64,000 nucleotides of DNA from Chondrus crispus. Its lineage: Eukaryota; Rhodophyta; Florideophyceae; Gigartinales; Gigartinaceae. The position numbers were made by a program, and so were the translations under genes. The notes below the pieces were generated by a model. That model was not told where the DNA came from. It ran no database searches and worked only from the letters and a program-made list of their open reading frames with translations. Numbering within the stretch: the stretch's first letter is position 1; each line of letters begins with the position of its first letter. Below, piece after piece: positions 54,001 through 64,000 of the stretch. Location: contig NW_005179218.1 of assembly GCF_000350225.1 (NCBI RefSeq), positions 39,125 through 103,124 of the forward strand. The letters are read 5' to 3'.

Positions 54001-56703
54001 GGTGTCCGGCTGTGGTGTGTTCTGCCAATATGTCATTCATGCTGCTGTGGAGCTTATTCTGACATATAAGCGGAACCATTCCACTGGTGAACTGCCTGTA
54101 ATCCTTGAAGGATATGTGAATGCTCCTGGATTGCAGGGCAGTCCTGATGACCTTTGTGACACGTGCCGGTGAGAAATGTTGGCCGTTGTTGGCGAATAAG
54201 AATGTCCAATGGGTTCTCATGGCTTCGTCACCATGGAGAGCTCTGACCATTTCGCATTCCAAGGGGCAAATGACCGACAAGTATGAGATCATTCGGAACG
54301 AAGTTTGCTTGTCGGGAAATCGGTACACCGCGCGGTTGTAACCGAGCGCGGCCCTTGACTTGCAGTAGCCAGGGTTGAACAAAATTTCGGAGTGGTGGCC
54401 GATGAAGATGTTGCCGATGTTGTTCTCCCCATTTTGTAGCCTATACGTGCATATCTCGGTTGCTCGACCGGGAGATCCGGACGAAAAATGCATCATAGCA
54501 AGTAGGGAGTCCTGGATGATTTGGCAATGAGCGAGAAACTGCAAGACTCCTGTTTTCGTCATTGGAACACCAGCGAATTGAATTTCTCGGTCTTGGCCAG
54601 AGGAAGCAGTAGAGGTAGGGGATAGGCCGAGACCGGATGCCTCATCTTGTGTAGGAACCCTGTGCGGAAAGGAACATGTGTGGTAGACGCAAGGTGTGCG
54701 ATGGAGGTAATCGGACGATGGATTCATTAGAGCATGGAGAAGATGGGCAACGTTGGCCGGCACCCAGGAAGCGTGGTGAGTGAGGGAGGAGAGAAAGGAA
54801 AAGCCAGGAGCGCGATTCGTAGGGTCGTCACGCAGAGATAAAACGAGTCGTTGGAAATCAGGAGGAAGCTCGGCCCCCAGAAGACAGTGTTCGTAGAAGA
54901 ACTTGTCGAAAGTCTTGTGTTGGTTTGTGATGATCGTCCCCAAAAGAGGCATGGGGAGGTGGTGAGATTTGATGATTTCACAAGGGTGTTGCTTGTGAAA
55001 GGCACAGACGGCGAAAGAGATTGGACCTTCCTCATGTTTTATGATTCGCATGATGACATCCAAAGTTTTTCGTATGAATGTAGCGGCAGTGTTGGCATCT
55101 TGATCGACGGTTGCGATGATGGCAGCAGCTGGATCTTGGTGGTTCTCGTTGAGGTGGGCGGCCGGAAGGGGCGTTTCTGCTACTCGGCGGAGTTCTTGAA
55201 TCGCTGTCACGGAAACAGCGTATTGGAGGGCGGCAAGAATGTGACTCATGTCACCGGCTTCGGCGAGTTTGAGGGTCGGGGAAGTCTCGGCGAAGAGTGG
55301 GGCGGAACTTGCAACGACGGTAGCGGCGACAACAAAATTACGAACGGCCAAGTTGGTGAGGAGGTCGACATGCCTGAGCCGGACGAGGAGCAAGCTTTTC
55401 ATGGCATCGTAAAGGCGACTGTGTAAGGCGTGGGAGAGAGTTTCACCTGGGGTCTCGTGGAGAGATGTGCGATTGAGCTCATGAAAGAAGGCGTCGATCG
55501 CGACGGAAGTCTGTTCATTACGGGAAAAGTCGGCGTCCCGTGTCTGATGGGTGAAGAAGAGGAGGCGGGCGACATGACTAGCATATCTTCGTTCTGCCAC
55601 GGATTGAACCCGTCGGAAGGGCGTAGTGCCGTGGAGGTTTATCGCTTGACGAAATCCATGCGTGACGTCCCTGACGGCCTGGCGATACTTTGAAAGTATA
55701 GATGGACGCAGGTTGCAACCGTGGATAAAGTTGCTTGAACGTCCTCCGTCGTGACGGCACCCGTGAGTGGAGCTGCCTTCTCACGGCGTAAAGGCAGAGC
55801 GTCGAGGGCTACATCAAAGTCGGTGATCAACAGGAATGTGTTGCGGAGGGCGATGCCGGAGTCTGCGTCATTTTCCTCCAATTCGGTATGAGATCGTCGA
55901 CCCGGGGCCAGGTCCGAACTGGAACACGTTAGACGGGCCAGTACGTCGGCGGCACATTTGTGGAGCTCATAAGACGGGGAGTTGGGGTCTGGAGTGATGA
56001 GGTCTAGAGTTGAGTCGGTTGTTGTGTCCATGGGGAGGGGTGACGACACCGGGGCGGATTGGATGGGATCTTCTTCTTCTGAGTCAGGAATGCCGACGGG
56101 GACTTGGGAGACGGTGACCATTTCCCCGATTGGCTCTTCGGCCGTAACGGGGAAGTATTTGGTCTTGGCACCACTAAACAGAGACTGGGCGCGAACAGCA
56201 CCGCGGCCAATGATTTGATCAACCTCGGTCGGCGGGGGGTTTCCGGGTGCAGCAGGCGGGTGGACAGAGTTCATATGCTGTCGAAGCCGTTTCGGGGTGC
56301 CCTTGGAGAGCTTGCAAAGAGGACAGAAGTAGACTAATTTGCAAGTGAATCCTTGAAGCGGGGGGAGGCTCTTGATCGGAAGAGTGATGGCCGGATCGGG
56401 GAGGAATTGGGGAGCCTGCAGGTAGTCGGAAAGGAGCGGAGAATCGGAAACAGAGGTACGGTGGAAGGAGAGGGCTTCTTCTGCGAGTGTAGAGCGCTGT
56501 GCGGCCTGGGGAGTAGGGATGTTGTGAACGTGGCGCAAGTGGTCGCTAAAGGCCCTTGCGCTGGGGGACCCGCTCTTGCAATCGACGCAGACAAGGATGA
56601 GGGGGATGGAATGGAAGCCAACAGACAAGGACGTAGGTGCGAGATGCAGTGGCACCCGAGGATCGTTGCGGACGAAAGCGGCGGTATGCGATGGCGTAGT
56701 CAT
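51029..56703 (-). CDS. OrsD zinc-finger / tyrosine-recombinase-like / RecQ helicase protein
   Basis: The upstream frame (ATG 56703 to 55639) carries an OrsD/DUF3505-type region with two finger-like segments, CVDCKSGSPSARAFSDHLRH and CPLCKLSKGTPKRLRQHMNS. A second phase (open by ~55,680, to TAA 51374) continues; a frameshift or intron lies near 55,680-55,745. Numbering from codon 55600: residues ~379-547 show GRATE, KDYRQF, AGHQQ and HKHYGR, matching the R...xxR...GH...Y pattern of tyrosine recombinases. RecQ motifs follow: PTASGKS (716-722), VIDEAHL (808-814), LLSATVPP (843-850) and QESGRSGRDG. A cysteine-rich tail (CLLCHAS, CYACF) ends at TAA, but the same phase goes on (DCRLSHCLGQ, HPTFGQYGRC) to 51029, so the stop looks like CAA changed to TAA. 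DNA helicases with OrsD regions are known in fungi, often near telomeres. Nuclear; function unproven, possibly a mobile-element protein. Confidence 0.8.
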
Positions 56704-57898
56704 TGCGCGTGAAGTCGGGAGAGAGCGGGAAAGGAGGCGAGAGGTGAGGGGTTTCGGGGATGCGAAACGCTGGGGAAGAAGAGAAGAGGTAAAGAGAGAG
56801 AGCGGGGGGTCAGTGAGTACGAGAACCCTGTATATGTAAACATTGCGTCGAAATCAGACCTGCGAGGGGCTCATACTGAGTAGGAGACCGGGGAGCCTGG
56901 GTAGCACAGAAAGGAAGGGTTGACGTTCCGATACGTGGTGAAGTTCTACGATGATGTGGAGAATTTGGCATAGTTAGTAGTGGGTGTCAAGGAAGTAGGG
57001 TCATGAAATTAAGGGTGATTACGTGAGTTAGGGAAACACGTCGCTGTATGGCGTCAGAAGGGAATGGGGATGTGAATTTGATCTGTGGTTTGCCAGAGTC
57101 TGAATGAGGTGCAGGTTGAGCAATTTTGCTTTTGGTTGAAGTTATGAGTGTGCATCTCGAATTTGAGATTAGGGGGAGGAGGGGGATTACGGGAACAAGG
57201 TTGTCCATGTACATTCCTAACAGTGGGGGCCGGTGGCTGTATACTTCCAAAAAATTCTTCGACCGACTTTCCTACGCTGACGGCTTCCCAAGTCCAGGAA
57301 AATTCTAACTAATTGAAAACTCAATATTAACATTAAATATATAATGATTACAACATGCGCTAATTAATAACGAAATCGTGTCGCAAGGACGCAGGGGTTT
57401 GGAGCACCATTGTCTGGATGATGGTAGAGCTTGTGCAACAATTAAATGATCATTAAATATTAACAACAATTATTTACTAATTACAATATTTCTAATTAGG
57501 GGATTAATGGAGTAGGAGTTTAATTAATGTCTGACACTGTCAAGCAAGAGTTAATAGCTGACACTGTCCAGCAATTACGCGGACAACTCCCACGTACAAC
57601 GGTCGTCACACACGACCTCCATTCGAGTTGGTGTGCTTGTTTAATGCATTGGGTCTATTTATTTGCAGACTTATTACTGCACTCTAGGGCACTCTAGACC
57701 TCGTATTGTGACATTACGGCTTAAAAGACGTAGCCGATTCCACGATAGATTGGCAAAGGATATATAAGTAAAGTTTGTTGTTCAGTTATAGTGGGGGATT
57801 TTTCGACTATAGAGCCCTGCCGGGCTCTCAAAAATATCAGGGTACATCGCGCAGGCTTGCAAGAGCAGGCAAGGTATTTGGTATGATATGCAATGTTC
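56704..57898. other. Intergenic; AT-rich from 57.3 kb
   Basis: Upstream of the helicase ATG lies a purine-rich tract (56,700-56,820) with no clear TATA. From 57,305 to 57,530 the sequence is AT-rich with ATTAAATAT words. CTGACACTGTCMAGCAA occurs twice (57,532 and 57,560). No gene is supported. Confidence 0.4.
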
Positions 57899-57950
57899 TG
57901 TCGTGCAACAAGATTTTCAAAAGCTGTATGGGTGGCCAGCCATACTGCAA
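57899..57950. mobile_element. Single arm of the GTCGCGCGAC MITE family
   Basis: TGTCGTGCAACAAGATTTTCAAAAGCTGTATGGGTGGCCAGCCATACTGCAA-type arm with no partner nearby, so a half copy. Its GGCCAGCCATAC end is closest to the 19.4-kb copies. Confidence 0.65.
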
Positions 57951-57958
57951 CTAATGTA

Positions 57959-58032
57959 GGGGAGTAGGGCGTATATATTATATATTAGGAATTTAGGGGA
58001 GTAGGGCGTATATATTATATATTAGGAATTTA
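57959..58032. repeat. 37-bp direct repeat, two copies
   Basis: GGGGAGTAGGGCGTATATAT followed by TATATATTAGGAATTTA, twice in tandem without mismatch. It leads directly into the TTAGG-like array. Confidence 0.9.
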
Positions 58033-58610
58033 GGGGGTTAGGAAGGTAGGTGAGTTAGGAGGGTATTGTGGGTTAGGAGAGTATTGTGGGTTAGGTGGAT
58101 TAGAAGGATGATGTGGGTTATGTGGATTAGGTGGATTAGGTGGATTAGGTGGTTTAGGTTGATTACGGGGTTTAGGTGGTTTAGGTGGTTTAGGTGGTTT
58201 AGGTGGTTTAGGTTGATTACGGGGTTTAGGTGGTGTAGGTGGAATACCGGGTTTAGGTGGCGGAATGGTTTACGAGGTTGACCGGTTTAGCGATGTACGA
58301 AGTTTAACGGTTTATGTGATTTAGCATGTGTACGAGGTTTAGGAAGGTTAGCAGGTTTAGGTTGAAATTGGGTTTATGTGGTTTTGCAGGTGTAGCAGGT
58401 TTAGGTGGTTTAGCAGGTTTAGGTTGCGATTGGGTTGAGGTGGTTTAGGGGTCTAGGTTGAGATTGGGGTTTTCAGGTTTAGCAAGTGTAGCACGTTTAA
58501 GTGGATTAGCTGGTTTAGGTTGACAGTGGGTTTAGGTGGTTTAGGTGGTTTAGGTGGTTTAAGTGGTTTAGGTTGAGATTGGGTTTAAGTGGTTTAGGTG
58601 GATTAGGTTG
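58033..58610 (+). repeat. Degenerate TTAGG(T)GG array (telomere-like)
   Basis: Nearly 600 bp of GGTTTAGGTGG / GGATTAGGTGG / GGTTGATTACGGGG units with 6-bp and 12-bp sub-periods. Resembles a decayed interstitial telomeric or telomere-associated repeat. The 71-codon frame in it is compositional. Confidence 0.75.
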
Positions 58611-58680
58611 GCCAATCGTCTATATTAAATACCCACCGAGAGATGCAAATTTTCAGATCCAACCAAAACAGCATTTTTTC

Positions 58681-58752
58681 GGTCCCAGTGTCCCAGTTGT
58701 CCGATTCAGTCTCTGAGTGTCAGCATGTCCGAGTTCGATTCCTGGTGGGGGC
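58681..58752 (+). tRNA. tRNA-like sequence (pseudo-tRNA or SINE head)
   Basis: A 72-nt stretch has a usable B box (GAGTTCGATTCC), an A-box-like GTGTCCCAGTTGTCC at the right distance, and ends GGTCCCA / TGGGGGC that pair at six of seven positions. The T stem pairs four of five. The anticodon arm does not form a clean 5-bp stem, so it is not a functional tRNA as read. A tRNA-derived SINE or a decayed tRNA is more likely. Confidence 0.3.
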
Positions 58753-59283
58753 TCTGTAAGCAGCAAGTTGACTGACTGAGCGAAATGCCACGTAAGACGG
58801 TGTGGCTTAGAGTAAGCTTTTCTTCTGTAAAGTGCGCAGATGTTGTTTTGTCATAGTTTCTGACGGCGTTACGAAATTTTCGAATTTCTACTGTAAGATC
58901 AACTGGAAGCAACGTTTGATGCGCAGTTTACACCATTGCGAAAAGGTCGAAAACAAGCCGGTACGGTGTGGTCCGCTTTCCGTTTCAATCCTCAATTTCT
59001 GTTTTTTTATTTTTTTATTCTACAGTACCACCGCCGCCGCCGACGCCCGTCCCTGTCCTGTCATCACACATCATCACCGTCGTCCCTTCTTCCATCTTTT
59101 CTTCCCACCGTCCCTTCCCCCGTCTCCCGTCTCCCTCGTCCCCCGCGCGTCCCCGGTCCCATCCCCCGGCAGAATTGCTCACCTCAGTGCGCTCTCCTTC
59201 CTCTCTTACCGCTTCCTCTCCTTCCTTCACATCTGCTCTGCTGCTTCCGAAGCTTCACCGCTCTATCTTCCACCGCCTCGCCT

Positions 59284-59335
59284 CCCAAACAAATCCAGCG
59301 CTTCTTCTCGAGAAGAAGCGCTGGATTTGTTTGGG
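59284..59335. repeat. Perfect 52-bp palindrome
   Basis: From CCCAAACAAATCC to GGATTTGTTTGGG, centred on CTCGAG with no loop. All 26 base pairs match. Confidence 0.95.
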
Positions 59336-59633
59336 CAATGATCATTGTCACTCGAAACGCCCGTCGCATCACCGCAACATCGTCATGACTCCGATCGATC
59401 TCCCATCACCCTACCCGTCTACCCGCCTACCTCCCTCCCGCCTGTTTTCTGACCCCGTTCTGAAACGTAGTTCTAATGTCTCCTTTGCCTGCGTCTCCGC
59501 AACATCATCGTGGCGCCCGCACGCAGCGCAGTATAATCATGGGCAGTGCTGTCCTGTCGTTTTTCGAGATAACTCCTCAAGTGCGCAAGACGATGTGATT
59601 CAGGCGCTGCCCATCCCGCCTATCCCCAACCCG

Positions 59634-59669
59634 CTCCTCCTCCTCCTCCTCCTCCTCCTCCTCCTCCTC
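59634..59669. repeat. (CTC)n microsatellite
   Basis: Twelve uninterrupted CTC units. Confidence 0.95.
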
Positions 59670-60816
59670 AACCCCCCTCCCCTCCCCTCCCATTTCAACC
59701 CCCTCCTCATCTCCTAATCCCCCTCCCCATCTTCGCAACCTGCTTCTACTTACTAACTGTTCTGCTCCCCGCTCGCAATCGTGTGCACCAGGATCAAATT
59801 TGTCTTCGAAAAATACGCCGGCATACGCGCCACGTCTCGTGAGCTTGCGTTTGGGAAGTGAACCGCCTGCGCTCTGCTCAAAACTGCTCCCGCGGTCATC
59901 GCACCGTTGTTTCTCCGCCGCCGCGCGAACGCGTCATTCGGAGCACGCTGTGAAGGGGATTCGTTGAATGAGGGGAAACTTCTCACATTTTTGTTATGAG
60001 CCATCAAGGGGTCTGGGTTGAGGGAAGTGGTCTTGAGGGATAGATGCTTTCGGGAATTATTTCTGACAAAAAGTATGTGACTGATCGATAGTGGATGTTG
60101 CGTGGCGCTGCCAAGATAGTAATTGGTATCGATTTTGCGGTTCTTTTTTCTTGGACGTGGCTACTCGGAGGAGTTTTCAGTTGAAAGGCCTTTGCTTTCA
60201 GCTCGTGTTGTCCGTTCTGTTCATATTGGAACAGATCCAGTGAAGCTGTTGATCAGAGTTTGCGAAGGTCGCAATTGCAACTCGTGCGAGGGAGGAGGGG
60301 CGGGAAGAATATTCTGTCCGGAAATTTCAAAGACGGAAGGTTGAAGAGGAGAGCGGACTTCGCAGGAGGAGGTGAAGAGGGAATCAGTGGAGCTGGTTTG
60401 CACAGCGAAGCGAAGAAGAAGATGACGTCAGCGACAACGAGGGAGATGTTTGCCTTGTAGTGTAGGGTCTGCAGTAGAAGAAGTCAAGATCCAGTCTCCG
60501 ATCGACCACGAAGCCGCACATGACTCATCCGACGAAAGCGGCAGCTCCAGTGCAGACTACGATTAGGATTGGATCTCTAATCAAACCTTGTGTGCTCTTG
60601 CGTCGATCGGACTAGCATATATGTAATTGTACACCGCTGGGGAAGCGGAAGACAGTGTGGCCTGAGAAGACGCCCTGCACTGTGTGGGGGACAGTTTGCC
60701 TTCTTTGAGCTCAGATATCGCATGCGACGTTGTGGTCTGGGACGAGCCGATCTGCAGGTGGCATCAGCCTTATGCGCTTTGCAATGAATACGAAGGAAAG
60801 TGCGAACTTTATTTTT

Positions 60817-60831
60817 GGGGGGGGGGGGGGG
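60817..60831. repeat. G15 homopolymer
   Basis: Fifteen consecutive G on the plus strand; a G-quadruplex or an assembly length error is possible. Confidence 0.9.
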
Positions 60832-61446
60832 AGCATCATCGTCAGGACGACAGTCGACAGTAGGGGAGCCATGAAAAGCTTCAGCTCGTGTTCTGCATGC
60901 ATGCATCACCCGGCATTATGAAGCGCGAGTGCATGTTCTGACAACGAGGCGTACGCACTGTGCACGGCAGTTGCGGTATTCGTACCAGACGGAGGACAAG
61001 GAGGGGGGCTCGTTGACTGGACAGACACACGGACAGGGGGCGCATTGTTGGTATGAGTGCGGACGGAAGACATGTGATATTTGCATCCGGGGACGAAGCT
61101 ATGAGGATGAGGAGACGTGGATGGATGGAGGGATCACACTTCGTAGCGGATGAGCAGAGGGCTGGCAAGAGATCACGGATCGAATTCTGAAGACCGCAGG
61201 TAATGGGTACTGTATCATATACAGGACAAGCATCGCACATAACGCTAGGCAAGGGAAGAGTTTGGGCGAAGGCGAGAGGACGAGTCTGAGGATGTCCTGG
61301 TTCAATTGGAGACTACAGTAGACTCAAGAGCTTCATGGTCCATTCCAAGTGCACTGGCCTCGCCGTAGAAGATGTCGCCACTGCGTTGTGGAGGGGCAGC
61401 GCCGAGCCCGTCATTGCGCTGGGTGTCAGGGGGCTAGCAAAGAGAG

Positions 61447-62312
61447 TTGTGGACGCTGAGGGCGTGTATATATATGAGGACGGATAAGCTTGTCAGGTTG
61501 GATGATTTGATCACAAGAGAACTGCCAGGAGGAGGGGGAGGGGTCACCGAGAAGGCGGGCTGGGTTGCGTTGGACGGAGAGCAAGTGGTGGGGGAGAATC
61601 GGAGATCAGGTGGAAGGGCGGCGCGGCGAAGAGGCTTTCGGAAGGGTACGTCCACTATCACTTGTTTTCTTCGCGATATTTTCCTGTCGGATGACCGCCG
61701 AACTGACATGGTCATCAAATGTAATTTTCGACAATTCGGCAGAATCCAAGCAGAGTTTGATGCTTTTGTGAAGACAGTTGAAGATGTCATGGCTGATGCA
61801 GAAATGGAGTGTGCGAGGTTTGACGCCTTTTTGCGGGACATTGCGGCGATGAAAACGATTGATCCTGTTCTTGTTCTTGCGCAACTAGTGGTCCTAATTT
61901 CGCAGCAGCATGGTTCACGAAAACGCAGGAGCATCTGGGCGTACTGAAATACTGTATCACGCGACACGGCTGATCTATGCCATATGCTATCAAGAAACAC
62001 ATTTCGGAATTGAGGCTTACTATGGCCAAATCCTAGCGCCGTTTCTAACGTGCCCACTCGGACGTCAGTTGGGGCGAGGGGATCATTGGCCTCTTGGCGA
62101 TAACGCCGCTTTCGTGCTGGAAGAGGCATTTGAGATTGCATCCTGATCCAGTCTGTTGCGGGCGGACGGCCAAGACGCTCGTCGATGTTTTAACTGACAA
62201 GCATTCTCCGTTGGAAAGTATTTACGGCAGCATTCGGGGATTGAAATCATTGGGACGAGATGTTTTCCAGCTGCAGTTTCTTCCACATTTACCGGCCTTG
62301 CTGATTGGTTGA
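61447..62312 (+). CDS. TAF6-like C-terminal (HEAT) region, broken into three frames
   Basis: Three plus-strand frames follow one another with small overlaps: 61447-61947, 61910-62146 and 62094-62312. They match the TAF6 C-terminal domain in order: FDAFVKTVEDVMADAEMEC with FLRDIAAMKTIDPVL, then HATRLIYAICYQETHFGIEA with FLTCPLGRQL and DHWPLGDNAA, then PLESIYGSIRGLKSLGRDV and LQFLPHLP. The SIYGSIRGLKSLG block corresponds to the family's THYGAIxGLxxLG. TAF6 is a TFIID subunit in the nucleus that pairs with TAF9 through an N-terminal histone fold, which I could not find upstream. Junctions at about 61,900 and 62,140 may be short introns or frameshifts. With the missing histone fold this is more likely a fragment than a working gene. 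Confidence 0.55.
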
Positions 62313-62502
62313 GAGAGGGCTGCCGGGGCAAATGACAAATTAGAGGGAGAGGACGAGGCCGTCGTGGACGAAAAGATATCTCTCGTCTGCCAAGCGATCG
62401 AGGAATCGGCGGACCTTGCAGATCGAGAAGAGAATGAAAGGAGAGCATCTGATGGACACGACTGTGTGATACTTTCACTATGCACACTTCCCGTTGTGCA
62501 GG

Positions 62503-63646
62503 TCAAGCTTTCCTTGCCGTGGTCTCTACGGAATCCACTAGTTCTGTTGGCCCCGCGCAAAACGAGACCCGTTTGTGGACATCCTCATCGTCTACGCCCC
62601 TATCTTTTGTACACAGCGTGGCGCGAGAGAACTTAGTTTTGGAAGTTTGGTCAGGTACGTCTGAATTACGGTGCAAGAACGGTATGAAAAGTGTGTATTG
62701 ACACAGCCCTGCCGTAGTGATATGTGGAAACTTACCCAAAATGCGGTTGCCGGCCTCGTCAGTTGCCTTCCCACTCATCTGCTCTACGATAAGTGCGAGC
62801 GGTGCAGCTTCGCACAAGACGTGCATATCATGACCGATGAAGAGACAAGCAGCAGCCATGGCTCCCTGAAAGTTGGCAATCATGCAGCCATTATCATATA
62901 CGTTTCCCGAACGGGCGGAACAAAACGCGAGGGCGTGTTTTCCCAATGCCGGGTCCGTTCGAGACTGGTGGTAATCCGTGTAGAGGTTAAAGGAGGGCTT
63001 GTCAAAAGAGATAAGATGGTTCGGCTGGAGAAAGTATTGGGTCGCGACCGGCTGAAGATAAAACTTGTACACACCGGCATGCATGGTTTATTACAGGGTG
63101 GTAGCTGATGAGTACAAGACAAAAACCCGCGGGAACCTGATGGTTGACTGGCTGCTGCAGATCCTTGAGCCTTCCTGGAAGACCGGTGGAGGACTTTCGC
63201 TTGTACACGCTGAATATGGTGCCGCAGATGACGTTATCTGCGGCGGTTTGGTCGATGTCGAGCGAGGAGAGCATGAGAACGTAACCGCCATGCAAGGCGG
63301 ATTCGGAAAATGTGAGCGGGGCCTCGCGGTCCTTTTCTAAAATGATGCAGGCATATCCGTCATGAGACAACGTGTTATACAACTTCTGCGTAGCGACATG
63401 CGGGCGCGGTCCGGATGGCTGAGGCGAATGATCGGCGTCGGGGGTAGGGCGGGCGTGGGTATGTCTCGCGGCGACGTACTTGGAGACAGAGTGAGTGAGG
63501 GTGGCAATGTCGTCCAGCAGACGGACAAGGTCACCTGTGCAGTCAGTCGGGTCGCGACGGAAGGAGGCGCGGACGTGCGAGGGGAAGACGGTGGCGGACA
63601 TGTCGGGCGGGGAAGGGAAGAGGACCTGTGTGGGCGGGTGGCTCAT
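62503..63646 (-). CDS. Divergent class I fructose-1,6-bisphosphatase-like gene
   Basis: ATG 63646 (MSHPPTQVLF). The first frame runs to ~63,060 and a second phase from ~63,084 to 62503; together ~381 codons, near the family's 330-360. Recognisable blocks: DCTGDLVRLLDDIATLTHSV (N-terminal helix), GGYVLMLSSLDIDQ followed by NVICGTIFSVYKRKS (family: FDPLDGSSNID...VGTIFxIYR), PAGFCL, ANFQGAMAAACLFIG, LCEAAPLALIVEQMSGKATD, and VHKRVSF near the end. The metal and phosphate motif DPLDGSS is lost (SSLDIDQ) and the Glu pair before it reads EKDRE, so catalysis is doubtful. A canonical intron donor GTAAGT at 62735-62730 follows RIL; the family resumes at DRGVDDEDVHKRV, suggesting a ~120-nt intron that happens to be open. 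I infer a pseudoenzyme or decayed paralogue. Confidence 0.6.
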
Positions 63647-64000
63647 TGAGGTCGGGGCGCCAGCTCGGAAAGACTGGCGCTCAGTGAGGTGACGACGTGG
63701 GACATGGTGCGAGACGGAAAGTTGGGAAGGCTGCGGGAAAGGTGGAGAATGGGGGAAGGATGAGGTCTGTTGTGCTCCTTGATCTGAAAGTTTGTTTAAA
63801 GGTCGGGAATTCGAGGAGAGTTGTTGGTGGATGGATAGGTGATTGGAGGCTGCAGATGATCAACTTGGCTAGCGAATGGGACAAATACGCGGCCATGAGC
63901 GGCAGTATGAAGGTCGAACGGAACGGCTCTGGGAAGTTGTATGCAGAAGTGACGGATGTGCGCACTGCGCGTCCCGGATGCCGCCATGTCTTAACCTCCT
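63647..64000. other. Window edge; no supported gene
   Basis: Upstream flank of the FBPase-like gene. A minus-strand frame starts at ATG 63987 (MAASGTRSAHIRHF, 63 codons) without further support. Confidence 0.3.

Larger units (their letters stand above)
58753..61446. other. Gene-poor stretch with C-rich and repeat tracts
   Basis: Several overlapping plus-strand frames at 58.8-59.7 kb are Pro/Ser-rich in all three phases and follow a CCTCC/CCGTC-rich strand, so they are compositional. The 60.1-61.4 kb part has short frames only. The missing N-terminal half of the TAF6-like gene should lie here if the gene were complete, but I could not find a histone fold. Confidence 0.4.

Noticed and set aside
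58832..59717. Plus-strand Pro/Ser-rich frames up to 249 codons
   Set aside because: Open in all three phases over CCT/CCG-rich sequence; compositional.

Overview
The window looks like an accessory, repeat-rich stretch of a eukaryotic nuclear genome, most likely a fungus. The reasons are an OrsD-type (DUF3505) zinc-finger region next to a RecQ-family helicase (a fungal, often telomere-linked combination), a Ty3/gypsy element with a chromodomain, TAF6-like and fructose-1,6-bisphosphatase-like genes, canonical-looking intron donors (GTAAGT, GTATGT), and abundant microsatellites. No rRNA, CRISPR array, operon or bacterial signal was seen. The species cannot be named. A DNA methylase fused to a SET domain would suit an early-diverging fungus, but that is only a hint.

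Layout. 0-3 kb: sparse, with one probable membrane-protein gene on the minus strand. 3.2-6.4 kb: a decayed 5'-truncated chromodomain gypsy element whose integrase is split by a 671-bp solo LTR with a 5-bp target duplication. 6.4-14.4 kb: almost empty except for a Gly-Asn repeat protein. 14.5-17.6 kb: a minus-strand frame combining a DNA adenine/cytosine methylase and a SET domain, interrupted by three stops. 17.8-19.5 kb: microsatellites, a perfect hairpin and MITE-like inverted repeats.

20-42.7 kb is the centrepiece: four near-identical head-to-tail copies of a 5,227-bp unit. Each carries, on the minus strand, a companion gene (basic N-terminus, coiled-coil C-terminus) followed by a gene for a PHD-like finger plus ParB/sulfiredoxin-fold protein. 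Only the leftmost copy keeps the 3' end, which encodes a probable 2-oxoglutarate/Fe(II) dioxygenase domain. The other three are cut at one shared junction and fused to a 551-bp satellite rich in AAAACGTATCGT boxes.

43.4-48 kb: telomere-like and AGAAGTATAG-type minisatellites and a degenerate RNase II (RNB)-like gene between ~390-bp direct repeats. 48.5-51 kb: an unknown gene cut at its 5' end by an inverted, diverged satellite copy, then a 29-bp minisatellite. 51-56.7 kb: an OrsD / tyrosine-recombinase-like / RecQ helicase gene. 57-60 kb: TTAGG-like degenerate arrays, a tRNA-like sequence and a 52-bp perfect palindrome. 61.4-63.6 kb: convergent TAF6-like (plus) and FBPase-like (minus) genes, both with frame breaks.

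Most multi-domain genes here need a frame change or a stop bypass to be read through. Some breaks are probably introns and others probably decay; sequence alone does not separate them. The high repeat load, nested insertions and degenerate copies of housekeeping families suggest a fast-evolving, possibly subtelomeric region.
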